A DNA stretch of 64,000 nucleotides from Diphasiastrum complanatum. Its lineage: Eukaryota; Streptophyta; Lycopodiopsida; Lycopodiales; Lycopodiaceae. Positions 32,056 through 45,439 of the stretch are shown in pieces. A program made the translations under genes and the position numbers. The notes beneath the pieces are model-generated. The model saw only the letters and a list, made by a program, of their open reading frames with translations. It searched no databases and was not told the origin of the DNA. The stretch is taken from positions 5,759,246 through 5,823,245 of the forward strand of contig CM055098.1 in assembly GCA_029204225.1 (NCBI GenBank). Reading direction: 5' to 3'. Each line of letters opens with the position of its first letter. Position 1 is the stretch's first letter.

Positions 32056-32341
32056 CTAGAACTTAAAGGTCTGTCGATTGTATCGATGATGATAAGATGT
32101 AGTAATGCCAACAATAGGAAAACAATTCTCTGATACTGAAAGGATGAATGAAACTGAAGAATGTGATATCAATTTGATATCGCGAAAGATATCCAGTATT
32201 AGATCTTTCGCTCTGATATCGAAATAGTATTATGCCTTGATAGAGATCACAGATCTGATACCGTGGTGGTTCAGATAAAGAAAATAGTGATCTAGCACTG
32301 ATACTATGATTGAAACTCGGATATAAGAATGGAATGCTCCA

Positions 32342-33260
32342 TGTTGGAAAGAGGTATGTGAAAGATAGGTCGAATAAGACTCGAATGAGGTCCAATAATA
32401 TTCGAATAAAAGGAATTCGAATGACAAGAAAGAAAGCTTATCGTGCGTAGCGGAATAGACTATCTTCCTCTTTCTTCATGCATGACTAGCCTATCAATTT
32501 TAAACAAAACAATAGTGATAGAAATCACATTCGGTCTTATAATAACTAACTTTGAAATCACCAGTACTACAGTGATTACGTAGCCACACAATAATGCATT
32601 GAATTATCAAACAAATAATTAGTCGCGAGAGACTACAAAAATGCATACATTCTGAAACAAACCTGAACGCAATAAAAGATAGTATAAATTCAGTATGAAA
32701 ATGAAACAGAAGTAAATGAGTACAATAAGTTGCGGATCGAAGCCGCGTACTCTAAGCTATCTCCGAGGGGCTAAAAATGAAAGTCTGAATTAAGCGCAAT
32801 GCTGATAAGCAGTAAGCGCAATAACAATCTCTAAACAACTCTAAGAAGTGAGGTAGAATGCTCAGGAGTGTTCAAGCTCGCAGGCTTCAGAGAGAGAGCT
32901 AAGTATTCAATACTTGTTGATCTATTGATAAAAAACTTTTGAACTTTGGAACTTGATAATTGAGATGTATGAACAGCTAATTTATACTAAGTAATTAGGT
33001 CGTCAAATGTGATTGCCAGTTGGCTGGAAACTGTTGGCATTCATCTAGTTCCTTCTCAAAAATTAATTGCTGATAAGTGGTAACATTTGGTTGTAAACAT
33101 TCTGTTTGCATAAATGAACGTAGATTGTCACTCTACAGAAATGAATGTAAACTGCCACAGGCGACAGTGTCGCAAAAAGGCAAAAAATGCGACACTGCAT
33201 TTTTACTCGTGATTTCTGACAGGTGAAAAATGCGAAAAGGCGACACTACATTTTTACATA
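32342..33260 (-). repeat. 5' LTR of copia D, truncated at its 5' end
   Basis: Over 900 bp homologous to the LTR at 38640-39870 in opposite orientation, ending CATACCTCTTTCCAACA. Its upstream part is missing, replaced by an integrase fragment. It has only a short GA run where the partner has more than 120 bp of (CT)n. Confidence 0.82.
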
Positions 33261-33274
33261 TGAGGTAATGTATT

Positions 33275-33475
33275 GTTGCTCAATTTTGTTGTTAAAGAAA
33301 TACTCCTTGAATTCAGTTGAGATATATTCTCCCCCGTCGTCGGAGCTTAGTGCTATAATTCTCTTACCAGTTTCATTTTCTACACGCTCTTTGAATTGTC
33401 GAAAGATTTTGAAAGCCTATGATTTCTGCTTGATGAAATAAACAGTTGTTTTTCTGGAATATTTGTCAATAGAAG
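33275..33475 (-). pseudogene. Copia integrase fragment
   Basis: Minus strand reads YSRKTTVYFIKQKS, FRQFKERVENETGK and DDGGEYISTEFKEYF. It breaks off beside an LTR at nearly the same integrase residue as the fragment at 29026-29300. Confidence 0.75.
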
Positions 33476-34198
33476 TGTAAGGATCACCTAGTTAAGATCC
33501 GACACATGTGGAGCAAAACCACCCAGCCAAGAGAAAATGGCTAGTCAATACCCTAATCACTTCACCCCCATGCCATGGTGAATGAATGCAAGAGAGGAGG
33601 GGCTCTTGGCTTCGAGGATAAAAAATCCAATAGGGAGATGGGCAAGTCATGGACGTAACATTCTTCCCCCCTTTAAAAAGTTATGTCCTCAGGAAGATCC
33701 ACATTTATATGCTTTTAACTCTCTCCCATGAATTATTATTCTCAATCTGACCATCCAACCTAACCAAGCACTTAAAGATAGAACGATTTCTCAATTGATT
33801 ATCTCTGATTCTGAGTACTCTTTCAGGTTTCAAAGGTACATTGAGCGATAAGTCCTAATAGGCAAAATCTTTAAAACATGCAACTGTCATCATCATATAA
33901 ACTAAGGTTACATGATACACTGGATGAGCAGTCGACCAATCATGAAGATCAAGTTCAAAAGCTAACAAATCAATCTTTTAACTTTTATATTTACCTTGAA
34001 AATCAATTCTTAGTCTGAATTCAATATCAAATAAGTACTTAGAGATGGAATAATTTTTAAATTATCTATCTCTGCACTGAAATACTATATCTGCCTTTAG
34101 AAGTACACTAAAAGATAAATTTTCCTATTGGGCTTGATTCTCTCCAATCTAGTAATGTCACCTTCATGTAATCTCAGTTATATGAATCTCTGGGTGAA
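33476..34198. other. Centre between minus-strand and plus-strand copia halves
   Basis: About 700 bp without recognisable coding. It is where orientation of the copia pieces flips. Confidence 0.4.
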
Positions 34199-35733
34199 GT
34201 GTCACCGCACATTGAAAATCAATGTTCAATGTATTTTATCACTTTCATAGATGATTATTCTAGATGGTCTACAGTCATCATTAAGCACAAATCTGAAGCC
34301 TTTGAATGCTTAGTGGATCCACCAGTTGGCAAGAAACCCATTGGTTGTAAATGGGTATACAGGACTAAGTACCATGCAGATGGAAGTATAGCAAAGCACA
34401 AAGCAAGATTGGTGATCAAAGGTTATGCACAAAGTAAAGGGATCGACTATGAAGAGACCTTCGTGCCAGTATGTAAGTGGAATAATCTACGTCTACTTGT
34501 TGCTTTAGCTTCACATTTTGGTTGGCCTTTTGCATCAGATGGATGTGAAATCTGCTTTTCTAAATGGGGAGCTAGAAGAAGAGGTGTTCATGGATCAAGT
34601 TGAAGGCTTTGTAGTGAAAGGACAGGAGAATAAAGTATGTCGCTTGAAAAAAGCGCTTTATGGTCTTAAACAGGCACCACATGCATGGTATAGCAGGATT
34701 GATGCCTACTTTTGTTCAAAGGGGATGGTGAGAACACATTCTGATCCAAATCTTTACGTCTTATGCTTTGATGGTATGGTTGCTTTGATTGCTCTTTATG
34801 TTGATGACTTGATTATTACGCGAAATAATCAAGAGATGATAGACATGATAAAGAAAGACCTCATGGAACAATTTGAGATGACAGATCTCAGCCTAATGCA
34901 TCATTGCCTTGGAGTAGAGGTGTGGCAAAAAGGACACGAAGTGGGTATAACACAGGTGAAGTATGTCAAAGAGTTGCTGCACAGGTTCAGGTTGTAGGAT
35001 TGCAAACCAGTGAATACTCCTATTGGACCTTCTAGGCTTGATGAGTCACAGCCATTTGATGTTACGCTGTATAGGCAGTTAGTAGGCAGCTTGATTTATC
35101 TTACCACGACTAGACCAGATATATGCTATGTTGTTGGTATTGTAAGTCAGTTTATGATAGCACCTACAAAAATTCATTGGAAGACAGCTAAACGCATTTT
35201 GCGTTACGTCAAAGGCACTTCAGATTATGGCTTGATTTACATGAAGCATGAGGATTTACCTGAGTTGTGGCTATGTGGATGCGGATTGGGGAGGTGACTA
35301 TGACAATCTTAGATCCACCACAGGGTATGTATTCCAACTTTGTGGCAATTGCTTTTCCTAGTCTAATAAGAAACAAAGTACAATTGCTCTATCCACTTCA
35401 GAAACATAATATAAGGCAATGTGTAGCGCAGCACATGAAGCTATCTAGTTGAGACATATCTTGGAAGAAGTTGGCATGAAACAGAAAAATCCCACAACTA
35501 TACATAGCGATAGTCAGAGTGGCATTCAGCTGGCAAAGAATCCAGTGTTCCATGCGAGAACCAAACACATTGAGATTCAGTATCACTTCATACGTGAGAG
35601 GCTACTGAGTCGTGAAATTCATGTTGTTCATTGTAGTACGGAAGAACAACTAGTTGATATTTTCACTAAGCCACTTGTTGGAGAAAAGTTTGATAGGTTT
35701 AGATCAAAGCTTTCTGTACTTAAAGTTTGTTGA
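34199..35733 (+). pseudogene. Copia F: integrase scrap, RT and RNase H
   Basis: A short integrase piece (YFITFIDDYSRW) jumps at about 34310 directly into RT (PVGKKPIGCKWVYRTKYHADG), an internal deletion. RT then runs through VKSAFLNGELEEEVFM, LYGLKQAPHAWYS and the active site ALYVDDLIITR. RNase H follows with [32 protein letters not shown] and VDIFTKPLVGEKF. Stops at about 34997 and in the RNase H core show it is dead. Confidence 0.87.
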
Positions 35734-35787
35734 CTTCAAATCTATGTATATGACTGTATAAAAAGTAGACTCTACTTTAAGGGAGAG

Positions 35788-36067
35788 AGTTAGAATTAAA
35801 GTAGAAAGAATCACTGTGTTACTATATTGTTGGGTCCTATCAGTCGATAAGGATCAGGTGGCCTTGCCATGAGGCGAGTCGATGGGACACGCGTCCCGCC
35901 AACGGCAACCTGGGTCATGCATGGGTTGCCTGACTGAAGAACTATATGTACAATGTAATTTCATTTTGAGAAATACAGTTGCTATGTGAGCTTGTTGTGG
36001 AGAGTATTTTTCTGTCTGTGTTACTATGTAGCATGATCTGTGTTCCTGTTCAAAGCAAATTCTAAGT
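35788..36067 (+). repeat. 3' LTR of copia F
   Basis: A 280-bp LTR after the purine tract AAGGGAGAG. It starts AGTTAGAATT and ends AATTCTAAGT, a near-perfect 10-bp inverted pair instead of TG...CA. Its end matches the truncated LTR at 28958-29025, where a primer site fixes the boundary. Confidence 0.8.
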
Positions 36068-36079
36068 CAAACTCCTTCA

Positions 36080-37205
36080 TTATTAGATGCAAAGTATTTC
36101 ATCACTTTCATTGACGAGTTCTCTAGAAGAACAACTGTTTATTTCATTAAGCAAACTTCACACTGCTGCCTATTCCAGAGGGAGATCGAGGACAAACATC
36201 AAATCAGAATGCAGAGCCCCATACTCTAGAGCAGTAGGAAGTAGAGGATCGACCCCACGAACAAGAAATGTTTGAGCAACGACAAAACGAACATCAAAGG
36301 TCAACGAGACAAAGAAGACCTCCAGGCTGCTACTCTGACAATCTTCAATGGAGTGAAGACACGTAATTTGAGTATTGCAGCTTCACAGAAGAGCAACATA
36401 CCAAGAAGCTATCCAGAGTCCAGAGGGAGAATTTTGGCAGCAGACAATGTCAGAGGAGATCGAGTCGATGAGGCGAAACGAGACATGGACATTAGAGCCA
36501 CTGCCAAAAAACAGAAAAGTAGTCGACTGCAAGTGGTGTACAAGAAAAAGTTGAAATCAGATGGCACTATTGGCCGCTACAAAACAAGGCTTGTCACGAA
36601 GGGTGTTGAGATATGGTGTTGACTATTTCGACACATATTCACCCAAGGTCAAGATGACAAGCACAAGGGTACTCCTTGCATATGCCACACAATACAATCT
36701 AGAAATTCACCAGATTGACGTGAAAACAGCCTTTCTCCACGGAGATCTAGAGGAGGAAATCTTCATGTAGCAACCTGAAGGCTATGAAGACCTCGACAAC
36801 AAACAATATGTCAACGATTGCAGAGATACATCTACGGTCTAAAACAGGCATCACGAGCCTAGTTCAAAAAGCTTGATGGTCTTCTGAAGTCTCTAGACTT
36901 CAATCCTACTCAGCCAGACTGCAATGTCTACATCAAAAGAGTAGGAAAGGATTTTGTGATACTGACCATTTTCGTGGATGATTCACTGATGATAGGAAAT
37001 TCCTTGATGTTGATCAAAGACACGAAGAGTCAAATTCTTGAAAGCTACGAAATCACAGATCTTGGAGAAGCAACAAAATGCCTAGTGCTGGAGATCAGAA
37101 AAATATGATTGCAGATCTGCTCACGAAACCGCTCAACAAGCCACTCTTTGCCAAGCAAAGAAGGGCAATTGGATTAAACGAACAAAGCTGCAAGGTTCAA
37201 GAGGG
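36080..37205 (+). pseudogene. Copia G: integrase, RT and RNase H scraps
   Basis: Starts with DAKYFITFIDEFSRRTTVYF, then unrelated or badly shifted frames, then RT pieces: SDGTIGRYKTRLVTKG, YGVDYFDTYSPKVKMTS, HQIDVKTAFLHGDLEEEIFM. The active-site region is recognisable as VILTIFVDDSLMIGN at about 36957-37001. The end of RNase H is GDQKNMIADLLTKPLNKPLF at about 37090. Most of RNase H is deleted. Confidence 0.78.
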
Positions 37206-37740
37206 AGAGTCAGAAATGGTGAACTCCTACAACTTTGTCGCAGCACGAACAAGATACGAAAGTCGAACGAGAACAATTCGCAATAGTCAACGTCCCTTGA
37301 CTCGAAGCATGAACAATTTGCAAATTATTCATGGATTGTAAACACACCTCCAGGACTGTAAACCGCAAAGGGACGCAAAACAAAAAATTGTGAAACAAAC
37401 AAAGAAGAATCTTTCGCGCTGCCAACTGGCAGCTCAACGGGATTTACGCCCAACTGAAACGAATAGCAACGACGGAGACTAACTAACTAGCTGATTAGCG
37501 TTAACTAGTTTTGTGATTCTACGTCTAGTATCTTGTAAGACTTCACACAGTGGAGATATAAACGATCCTCTTTGGATCACAAAAATTATCTGAATACAGA
37601 GATCTATAAGAGACAGAGAGAGAGAGGTAGCGAATAGTGCAGAAAAATACTAGAAACTATAGTTGTGCATGAAAGTCTGCCAACGAGCAAAACACAACGA
37701 AAGAGCAGAGTGTTAATGACCGATCTGGACGAAGCTCATT
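37206..37740 (+). repeat. Probable 3' LTR of copia G
   Basis: Non-coding sequence after the purine tract GAGGGAGAG at about 37201. It has a TATA-type GATATAAACGATCC at about 37553 and a short GA run, as LTR promoters do. Its right boundary could not be fixed. Confidence 0.4.
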
Positions 37741-38639
37741 ATGCCTTGGTATTTAAATCCACAGAGAAAAAAAATAGAATCTGATCTACATTACTCAATA
37801 AAGGTACATCTACAACATGTTAGTCAGATATAATCTGATTAATTGCAAGTTAGCTCTCTCACCAATGGAATCAGGTCTCAAATTGTCACAAGACCAGTGT
37901 CCTCAAATCATTCATGAGAAACATCAGATGCGTGAGTATCTCTATCATTCTATTATAGGATCTCTTATGTACGCCATGATCTGTACCAGGCCAGACATTG
38001 CTTTTGCAGTCAACTCTCTCAGTCAGTTTATGACTAACCCTAGTATAACACATTGGAAGGCTCTTATCAGAGTCATGAGATATCTTCGAGCTACTACGGA
38101 TTTTTGCATTTGTTACAGAGCAGTCGAGAATGACAAACTCAATTTACTCAGTGGTTACACAGATGCAAGGTGGGCAGGAGATGTAGACACTCGTAAATCC
38201 ACCTCCGGATTTGCATTCTTCATCAACAACGGTCCTATTTCTTGGAACAGTCACAAGAAATCTTTGGTAGCTCTATCTTCCACTGAATCAAAGTATATCG
38301 CAGCCTCTCAAGCTACAAAAGAAGCAATTTGGTTGAGGAACTTACTCTCAGATATCAATCTGAATCAATATGCTCCGACGACATTATTTTGTGATAATCA
38401 AAGTGTCATTGCCTTGTCAGCCAACCCTAAATTTCATTTTAGGAGTAAGCATATCGAACTCAAGTATCACTTCGTCAGAAGCAAAATTCTCAACAAAGAG
38501 GTCAGATTGCAGTATTATAGAATGCAAGATATGATAGCAGATATTCTTACCAAAGCAATAAGCCTGGAAGCACACAAAAGATTTTGTGTGGAACTACGTC
38601 TAAAGGTCAAGGCATTCATGGATTCGCATTAAGGGAGAG
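37741..38639 (+). pseudogene. Copia E: RT end and RNase H
   Basis: An open frame of 271 codons from 37817 reads LALSPMESGLKLS, GSLMYAMICTRPDIAFAV, GYTDARWAGDVDTRKSTSG, ALSSTESKYIAAS, DNQSVIALSANPKFHFRSKH and ADILTKAISLEAHKRF. RNase H looks undamaged. The palm and everything before are gone. It leads straight into a purine tract (AAGGGAGAG) and LTR. Confidence 0.87.
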
Positions 38640-39870
<1,231 letters not shown>

Positions 39871-39949
39871 GAATCGAGGTCTCTATTGTCCTTGTAGTAT
39901 TTCTAGACCGATATGTGTCGATATAAGCTTGTAGTATTTCTAGACCGAT

Positions 39950-40115
39950 ATGATATTGCTGGCTGTAGTCATAGCCTCCTCAAAAGTAAAAACTCAAGAT
40001 TGGCATATAACCAACTGAATATCACTTGGAAATCCCCTTAAAAAACAATCAAGTATAAGTTTGAGGGTAAACCCATTGAGAGGCAGTGATGCCTACAACA
40101 GATATTATGCTACAA
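39950..40115 (-). pseudogene. Ty3 gag capsid-tail remnant
   Basis: Minus strand reads LPLNGFTLKLILDCFLRGF, then PSDIQLVICQS, a stop and FTFEEAMTTASN. This is the Ty3 capsid C-terminal pattern. No other part of the element is recognisable. Confidence 0.5.
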
Positions 40116-40204
40116 TGTTAGAGATGCTGGATTAATGTAGTGAATTATGGAGAAATGCAATGACATTGTTACAAGAATGCAAACTAGGAACATTTCAGGT
40201 TCAA

Positions 40205-40460
40205 ATTTCCTATATAGAGAGGATTATTCTTAAACTCAATAGATTTCCTATCTAGGAAATGTTTCACTTTTTCTAGTTTGCAATTCCCTATATAGGGAGT
40301 GGTCTAGGAAATTTGAGGATTGAATCCCCTATATAGGGATTATTATCCTTAAATTCCCTAGATTGTCAATCTAGGGAATGTTCCACTTTTCATAGTTAGC
40401 ACTTTCCTAGATATGTTCACTTCAATCTAGGAAATTGTATGGGATTTTTTTTTTTCCTAT
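40205..40460. repeat. Diverged tandem duplication with CCTATATAGG palindromes
   Basis: Two units of about 115-120 bp (near 40220 and 40338) share TTATTCTTAAA/TTATCCTTAAA, AATCTAGGGAATGTTCCACTT-like and CTAGTTTGCA/ATAGTTAGCA segments. Palindromes CCTATATAGG or variants occur at about 40210, 40290, 40330 and 40455. Confidence 0.5.
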
Positions 40461-42141
40461 ATAGGAATTGAACAAAAATTTATTGTATATCATATATTGT
40501 AGAAATTCAGCTACAAGGCAATCCATTATCTTTGGCATAGCTTTGATCCTATTTCGTACTTCGGCAGAAAGCCTCTACATTCATGTGATATATACATCAT
40601 CATCTCTCACAAGTTTCACTAGTAGCATCCTTTGGGAGGTAGCAATGAATGCTCAGATCTCCGAATAGGTGTACTAGATGCCTTGCTTAATCAATACTCA
40701 GAGTTTGCATCTCATTTCATCTCTCTACTACCTGAGGTCAATTGACATCATTAAAGCAAAATGATTTCCATACCTAACCTTTACTCAAATGATAGTGCCT
40801 TCGTTGATTCTGATGAAACTCCATTGGAAGCTGGGTAGCACTCAAAAAAACGGTCTAAGAAAAGCTTGAAAAAGTGATCATTAACAAGATTACTAGGCTC
40901 TGGGGAGTGATACTCCCTCTCTCTCAATGGTCAAAAGTTGTTGGTATGACTGGTAAGTCACTGATGACCCTTCCCACCTGTGTGAAAGGAGGCACTAGTG
41001 TCCTATCTGAATTGGATACCAAGGGATGCTCACTTGGCACGGACACATGTGTTGATGAAGGTGATCCTGAACACGTGGTTACGTTCTTGGCCTCCTATCC
41101 CGCGCCAAGCCTTCTACGAAATGGGGTGGCAAGAATGTAAAGAGGACAACAACACGAGAGAAATAGATATAGCATATCCACACATAGAAATGTGATGATC
41201 AAGGTAGCTGTTTATGCGTTAGCGTTCTTCAGTTGTCTTTCTCTTTTCCATTTAGCTATCTATCTCAGACACTCAATTTCATTTGAGACTTATGTAATGG
41301 ATGTCATTACTATGAATAAACTTCATGTTCTTAGTGAAAATTGTCGTGCATTTATAATAGAATGGTGTGTGCGATGTCTGTGTGTTCTATGTTTTGTAAT
41401 TAATTAACAAGAGCCACCACTCAACTTGCACTCTGAATCAAAGCATAATTGATATGAAGCATTGCTCAAAATGTGGATAAACCAATGCTCCTAGAAACCA
41501 AAACCACCACCGACATTCATTCTCTGCATAGACATCTTGTATCTCCTGCAGGTATAACCATAGCAGAAAATCTTTATAGAAGTCAACTTAGAGATTCATG
41601 TTTTAGACACAATACTTCTCTGTGGTTCGGTATGTTGATGTCCATGTCACATGACATCAACGGTCACTGCTAACCGTTGGTGGTTGTATAGCGATAGCCA
41701 ATAGTTGTACCTAGATAGCATAGGATAAGTAATGATCTTCTTGGCATGATCGATGCATTGTCACATAGGTGTGAATATGCAGACCATCGTATTGCACATT
41801 ATAGGATCTTGGCATGTTATCAACATGAGTATATATGTACAGGCATCGGGATCCTAATTTCATGCTTTTTGGTAATTTGAAATATCGTTCGTGTATGTGT
41901 GTGATCTAGTTTGCTTTGTGCATTTGTTGATTGCTGATTTTGTAGTGACTATCATCCTTGCTGTGATTTAACCTAACATTGGTTATGGGCCCACATGCAT
42001 AAGGGAAGAATCCAGAGTCACGTACAATCTTGAATCGAGCAGTATCACCCACTAATTCTGCCTTTTCCTTTGCCACGAGTGAACTCGTGCCATCAGTCAG
42101 TCTGCACAAAGGAACGATCATTCAAAGCATTACATAACAAA
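40461..42141. other. Unassigned sequence before copia I
   Basis: Short interrupted frames only. The last 200 bp may hold the 5' LTR end and leader of copia I, but no standard primer site was found. A CTTGTAGTATTTCTAGACCG word repeats at about 39889 and 39928, just left of this stretch. Confidence 0.35.
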
Positions 42142-42869
42142 ATGATGGCACTGGAAGCGTTGACAGAGAGCAAGATGATTGATCGGCTGGAAGCTAAGAA
42201 TTACAGCTCGTGGAGTTGGAAGATGAAGATATTGCTGAAAAAAAGGGCCTTTGGCGAGTTGTTTTGGGCATAGAGGCTCCTGAACTAGATCAAGAGGGCC
42301 AGGTGAAGAACGCGCACAGCAGGCCGAATTGATTGCTGCAAAGGAGTCGAAAGCGCACATGACGTTATCATACAGGAAGAAAGCAGGCGCGAGGTTAATC
42401 CAACACAGAATGAAATGGCATTGTTGAGCAATTTCAAGAAGATGGGGATCAAGAGCCAAAGATCCGATGTAGAGGGAGGGCAATCGACTCAACAAGGGAC
42501 GGACTCCAACAAGAAAGCATGGCAAGATAAATCTGAAAAAAACTGCTACTATTGTGATTGGCGCGGTCACTTCGCCCGTGAATGCAATAAAAAGAAGGCT
42601 GACATGTAGAGGAGGGGTCCGGAGCAAGCTAACATAGTCGACAAAATGCAGGGTAACGCTGATGCATTCACCATGATGGCGGATGAGAATTGGAATTCTC
42701 TCGTACTCTCTGATACCTCATCGAATGATTTATCCTCAGACTCCAATGTAGACATCATCAATGTCAAGCCAAAAGTGAAAAGACAAGTCGTTGAAGTTGA
42801 TCCATATTGGTACTTGGATTCGGCTGCAACGTCTCACATGACTAACAATCGCCATGCCTTCATCACCTA
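42142..42869 (+). pseudogene. Copia I gag and protease, left part
   Basis: Begins MMALEALTESKMIDRLEAKN and YSSWSWKMKILLKK (copia gag start). A degraded stretch follows, then FKKMGIKSQ, the intact knuckle CYYCDWRGHFAREC, and the protease YWYLDSAATSHMTNNRHAF. The text is cut in the middle of the protease at 42869 by the LTR array and resumes at 57094. Confidence 0.82.
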
Positions 42870-44946
42870 TGTCGCGACATACCAACAGTAAAATGATAGA
42901 TATTTGTAGTATAAACGGGTATTATTCCTACTAGAGAGCAATAAAAGGGCTAATACTGTCATTATTAGTGCAAAACCAGAAATAACTAAGAATGAATGGA
43001 GTGGAGAGGAGAAATGATTGCAAACTGGTCATCAATAGATGTTTCCACAAGGGGTTGCCAGTACAACCTTGCAAAGAAGACAAAACACCCAGGAGAAAGA
43101 TTGAATATTCAACAATGAAGTCCAGACTCAGGTTAGGAGTAAAACTCTGTATAATGGACATCCTAGGAACTAAGATCATACATGGCAACAATATTTGTCC
43201 TTGAAACAACAAGAATGGCATCAGAGTGTAGAGGTTAGAGACTCGCCAACTAGCATGGTGCTCACTTATCATTTAGACCCTCAACAGTCAAAGAAAACAT
43301 ACAAACTGATTTCCCATTAAGTCAATTCCGAATGTAGGCACTGAGAGTTAGAATCAAATACTAGAAAACTAATCTAAGTCTCTGTATATGTCACTTCAAA
43401 TCCCGTTCTGAACCAAAACACAAGAACTAAGCCAAGTCACCATGGAAAACATTACTGAACATTCTCATTATAGAAAAATGGTGTGAGACATAACAATAGA
43501 AATTTGTATTGATCAAAGAATAGCCAGTACATAGCATTCAATACAAATCTGCAATGCAAAATGGATTCCCAGGGAAGTACAACATCTGCACTACCATTCT
43601 AGTTTACAAAGAAATAAGAGAAGCCATAATGCTCTCTGAAAACATCACAACTAGGCTAACTCCTTCAACTCAGAATGCTATTGTCTGAATGCTTTACAAT
43701 GGCATGAATCTGGCATGATATAGCTAGAGAGAAACTCATGCTAGAGGCTGTGGGCTCTGATAACTGTCTACAGAGAGAACAAATGGTCATTTGCCATCTG
43801 GAACAGGGCTTTCATTAGCCAATAAGAAGCTGCAAATATAGGTCTGATAGTTAGAAACAGGTTTGATGGCTGGAAATTTGACTGTAGGCTGCAAACAGCC
43901 ACCACCAAATCGAGTTTAGTAAAAAGGTCGGTGACTCATTGAAGTGTGTTGAAAACTGTCCATAACAGTGCGCCCTGACAGATGGCTGCTGGAAAACATT
44001 TGTAGAGGGCCGCAGACAGCCGCTTGTGGAGGAGCGCTGCTCAGCCTTTCAAACAGTGTGATTGGTTGGAGATAAAACTTTGAGTGCTGGTGATGACTAA
44101 CTGCCTCAAGAACTGCCGCAGATCTGTTAGATGGGCGATGCAGGATCTGCTTCACTGATGTGCCTCGAATTAAAGCGCGATGGTGGTTGGCTGCAAGAAA
44201 CCGATGAGGGCTAGAAAACCATCTTCAAACCTGCGTTTGGGAGAGCAAAGCCTGCCCTAAGAATCCCGAAGAGAGAGAGTGAGGAGTGCGACAGTTGCTT
44301 TTCAGCGAGGTGCGACAGCTGCTTTTCAACGAGGTGCAACAACTGCCTTTCAGCGAGGTGCGACAGCTGCCCTTCAGATCCAGCAAAGTGCGACAGCTGC
44401 CTTTCAGCAAGGTGCGACAACTGCCCTTCAGATCCAAAACTGCCCTTAGGAAATAGACTCTTGCCTTGTAGATTGAGACCCAACAGCTTTGTGCAATAGT
44501 CAGCCCTTAAAGGAGCATTAAGAAAATGCGAAGCTGGAAGGCTTGGCTGCGACTCTCACACAAAGCCGAATAATACGAGAATGTCGACTGGGCTTTAGAA
44601 TATGGGTACCTTAAGAATAGCTTGACGAAGGTTCGTACCTTCTTAAACCAATGACTTCCACAACAAAAATTGAACCTTACATGAGTATTGGCTCAGTATT
44701 AAATTACAAATGGTCTTTATGTAGACTATGCGGTTTAAATATAACTTAAAAGAGCGACGGCTTGGCACAACCATATGCCAAATTCATAAGTAGTAAAAGG
44801 CCGCCTTAGTGCCACAGAACAAATTTGACTCATACCACTAAATATATCTTAAAACCATACTAAGCACTGCGATAAGAAGTAAGGCTTATGATTTAGCATT
44901 AAGAAGCCGACAAAATGTAGTGAAGAGCCATAGTCATGGCTCCACA
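42870..44946 (-). repeat. Array LTR 1 (3'-most in minus sense)
   Basis: 2077 bp, plus-strand ends TGTCGCGACATACC and GGCTCCACA. Contains six copies of the 24-bp minisatellite at about 44287-44435. Confidence 0.88.
44287..44435. repeat. 24-bp minisatellite in array LTRs
   Basis: Unit GTGCGACAGCTGCCTTTCAG plus CGAG. In minus sense it would encode an eight-residue repeat (KQLSHLAE). Copies in the four LTRs number 6, 7, 5 and 7, each set containing a longer unit with a CCCTTCAGATCC segment. The peptide frames are not otherwise gene-like. Confidence 0.85.
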
Positions 44947-45439
44947 TGTCTCTCTCCTCAACTGCACAGCGGCCCCGCAAGCATCAGAAATACGAAAGGG
45001 CAGCAGCTTGAATCAACACAGTCTCATAGGATTAGCTTCAGTTTACTAGAAAATCAACATAGCAACATATATCTTTATAGAACAACAATTGTCAGCTTCT
45101 TGGACAAGACATTGCTTTAACACGGTCTTCTATTTAGCTTGATGATCCTGTGAAAAACTAAGACAAAGCAAAACAGAGAAAGAAGAACAAAAACCCGATT
45201 ATGGAAAAGCATAGATAGAAGCTTGCTTACGGAAAACCAAAATCTTATTGACATGACGAAGAATCTTCAGTCTGTAACATTACAAAAACTTGACACTTTT
45301 TACAAACTGTAAATAATTTTGGGAACTCTACAAAAAAAATTGAAGCTTAAGAATAAAAAATGGAATGATGTGTCAGGGCGGTCGAAACTCATATTTAACT
45401 CTTTCTTTTCTAAAATACTTGAAGAACCAGAACAGTGAC

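Noticed and set aside
32240-32275. Second primer-site-like word CGGTATCAGATC about 80 bp inside the copia D leader
   Set aside because: Not adjacent to an LTR end and mismatched; could be chance or a shifted relic.
44211-44483. KQLSHLAE-repeat peptide frames in array LTRs
   Set aside because: The frames arise from the 24-bp minisatellite, vary between LTRs, and lack a conserved non-repeat part.
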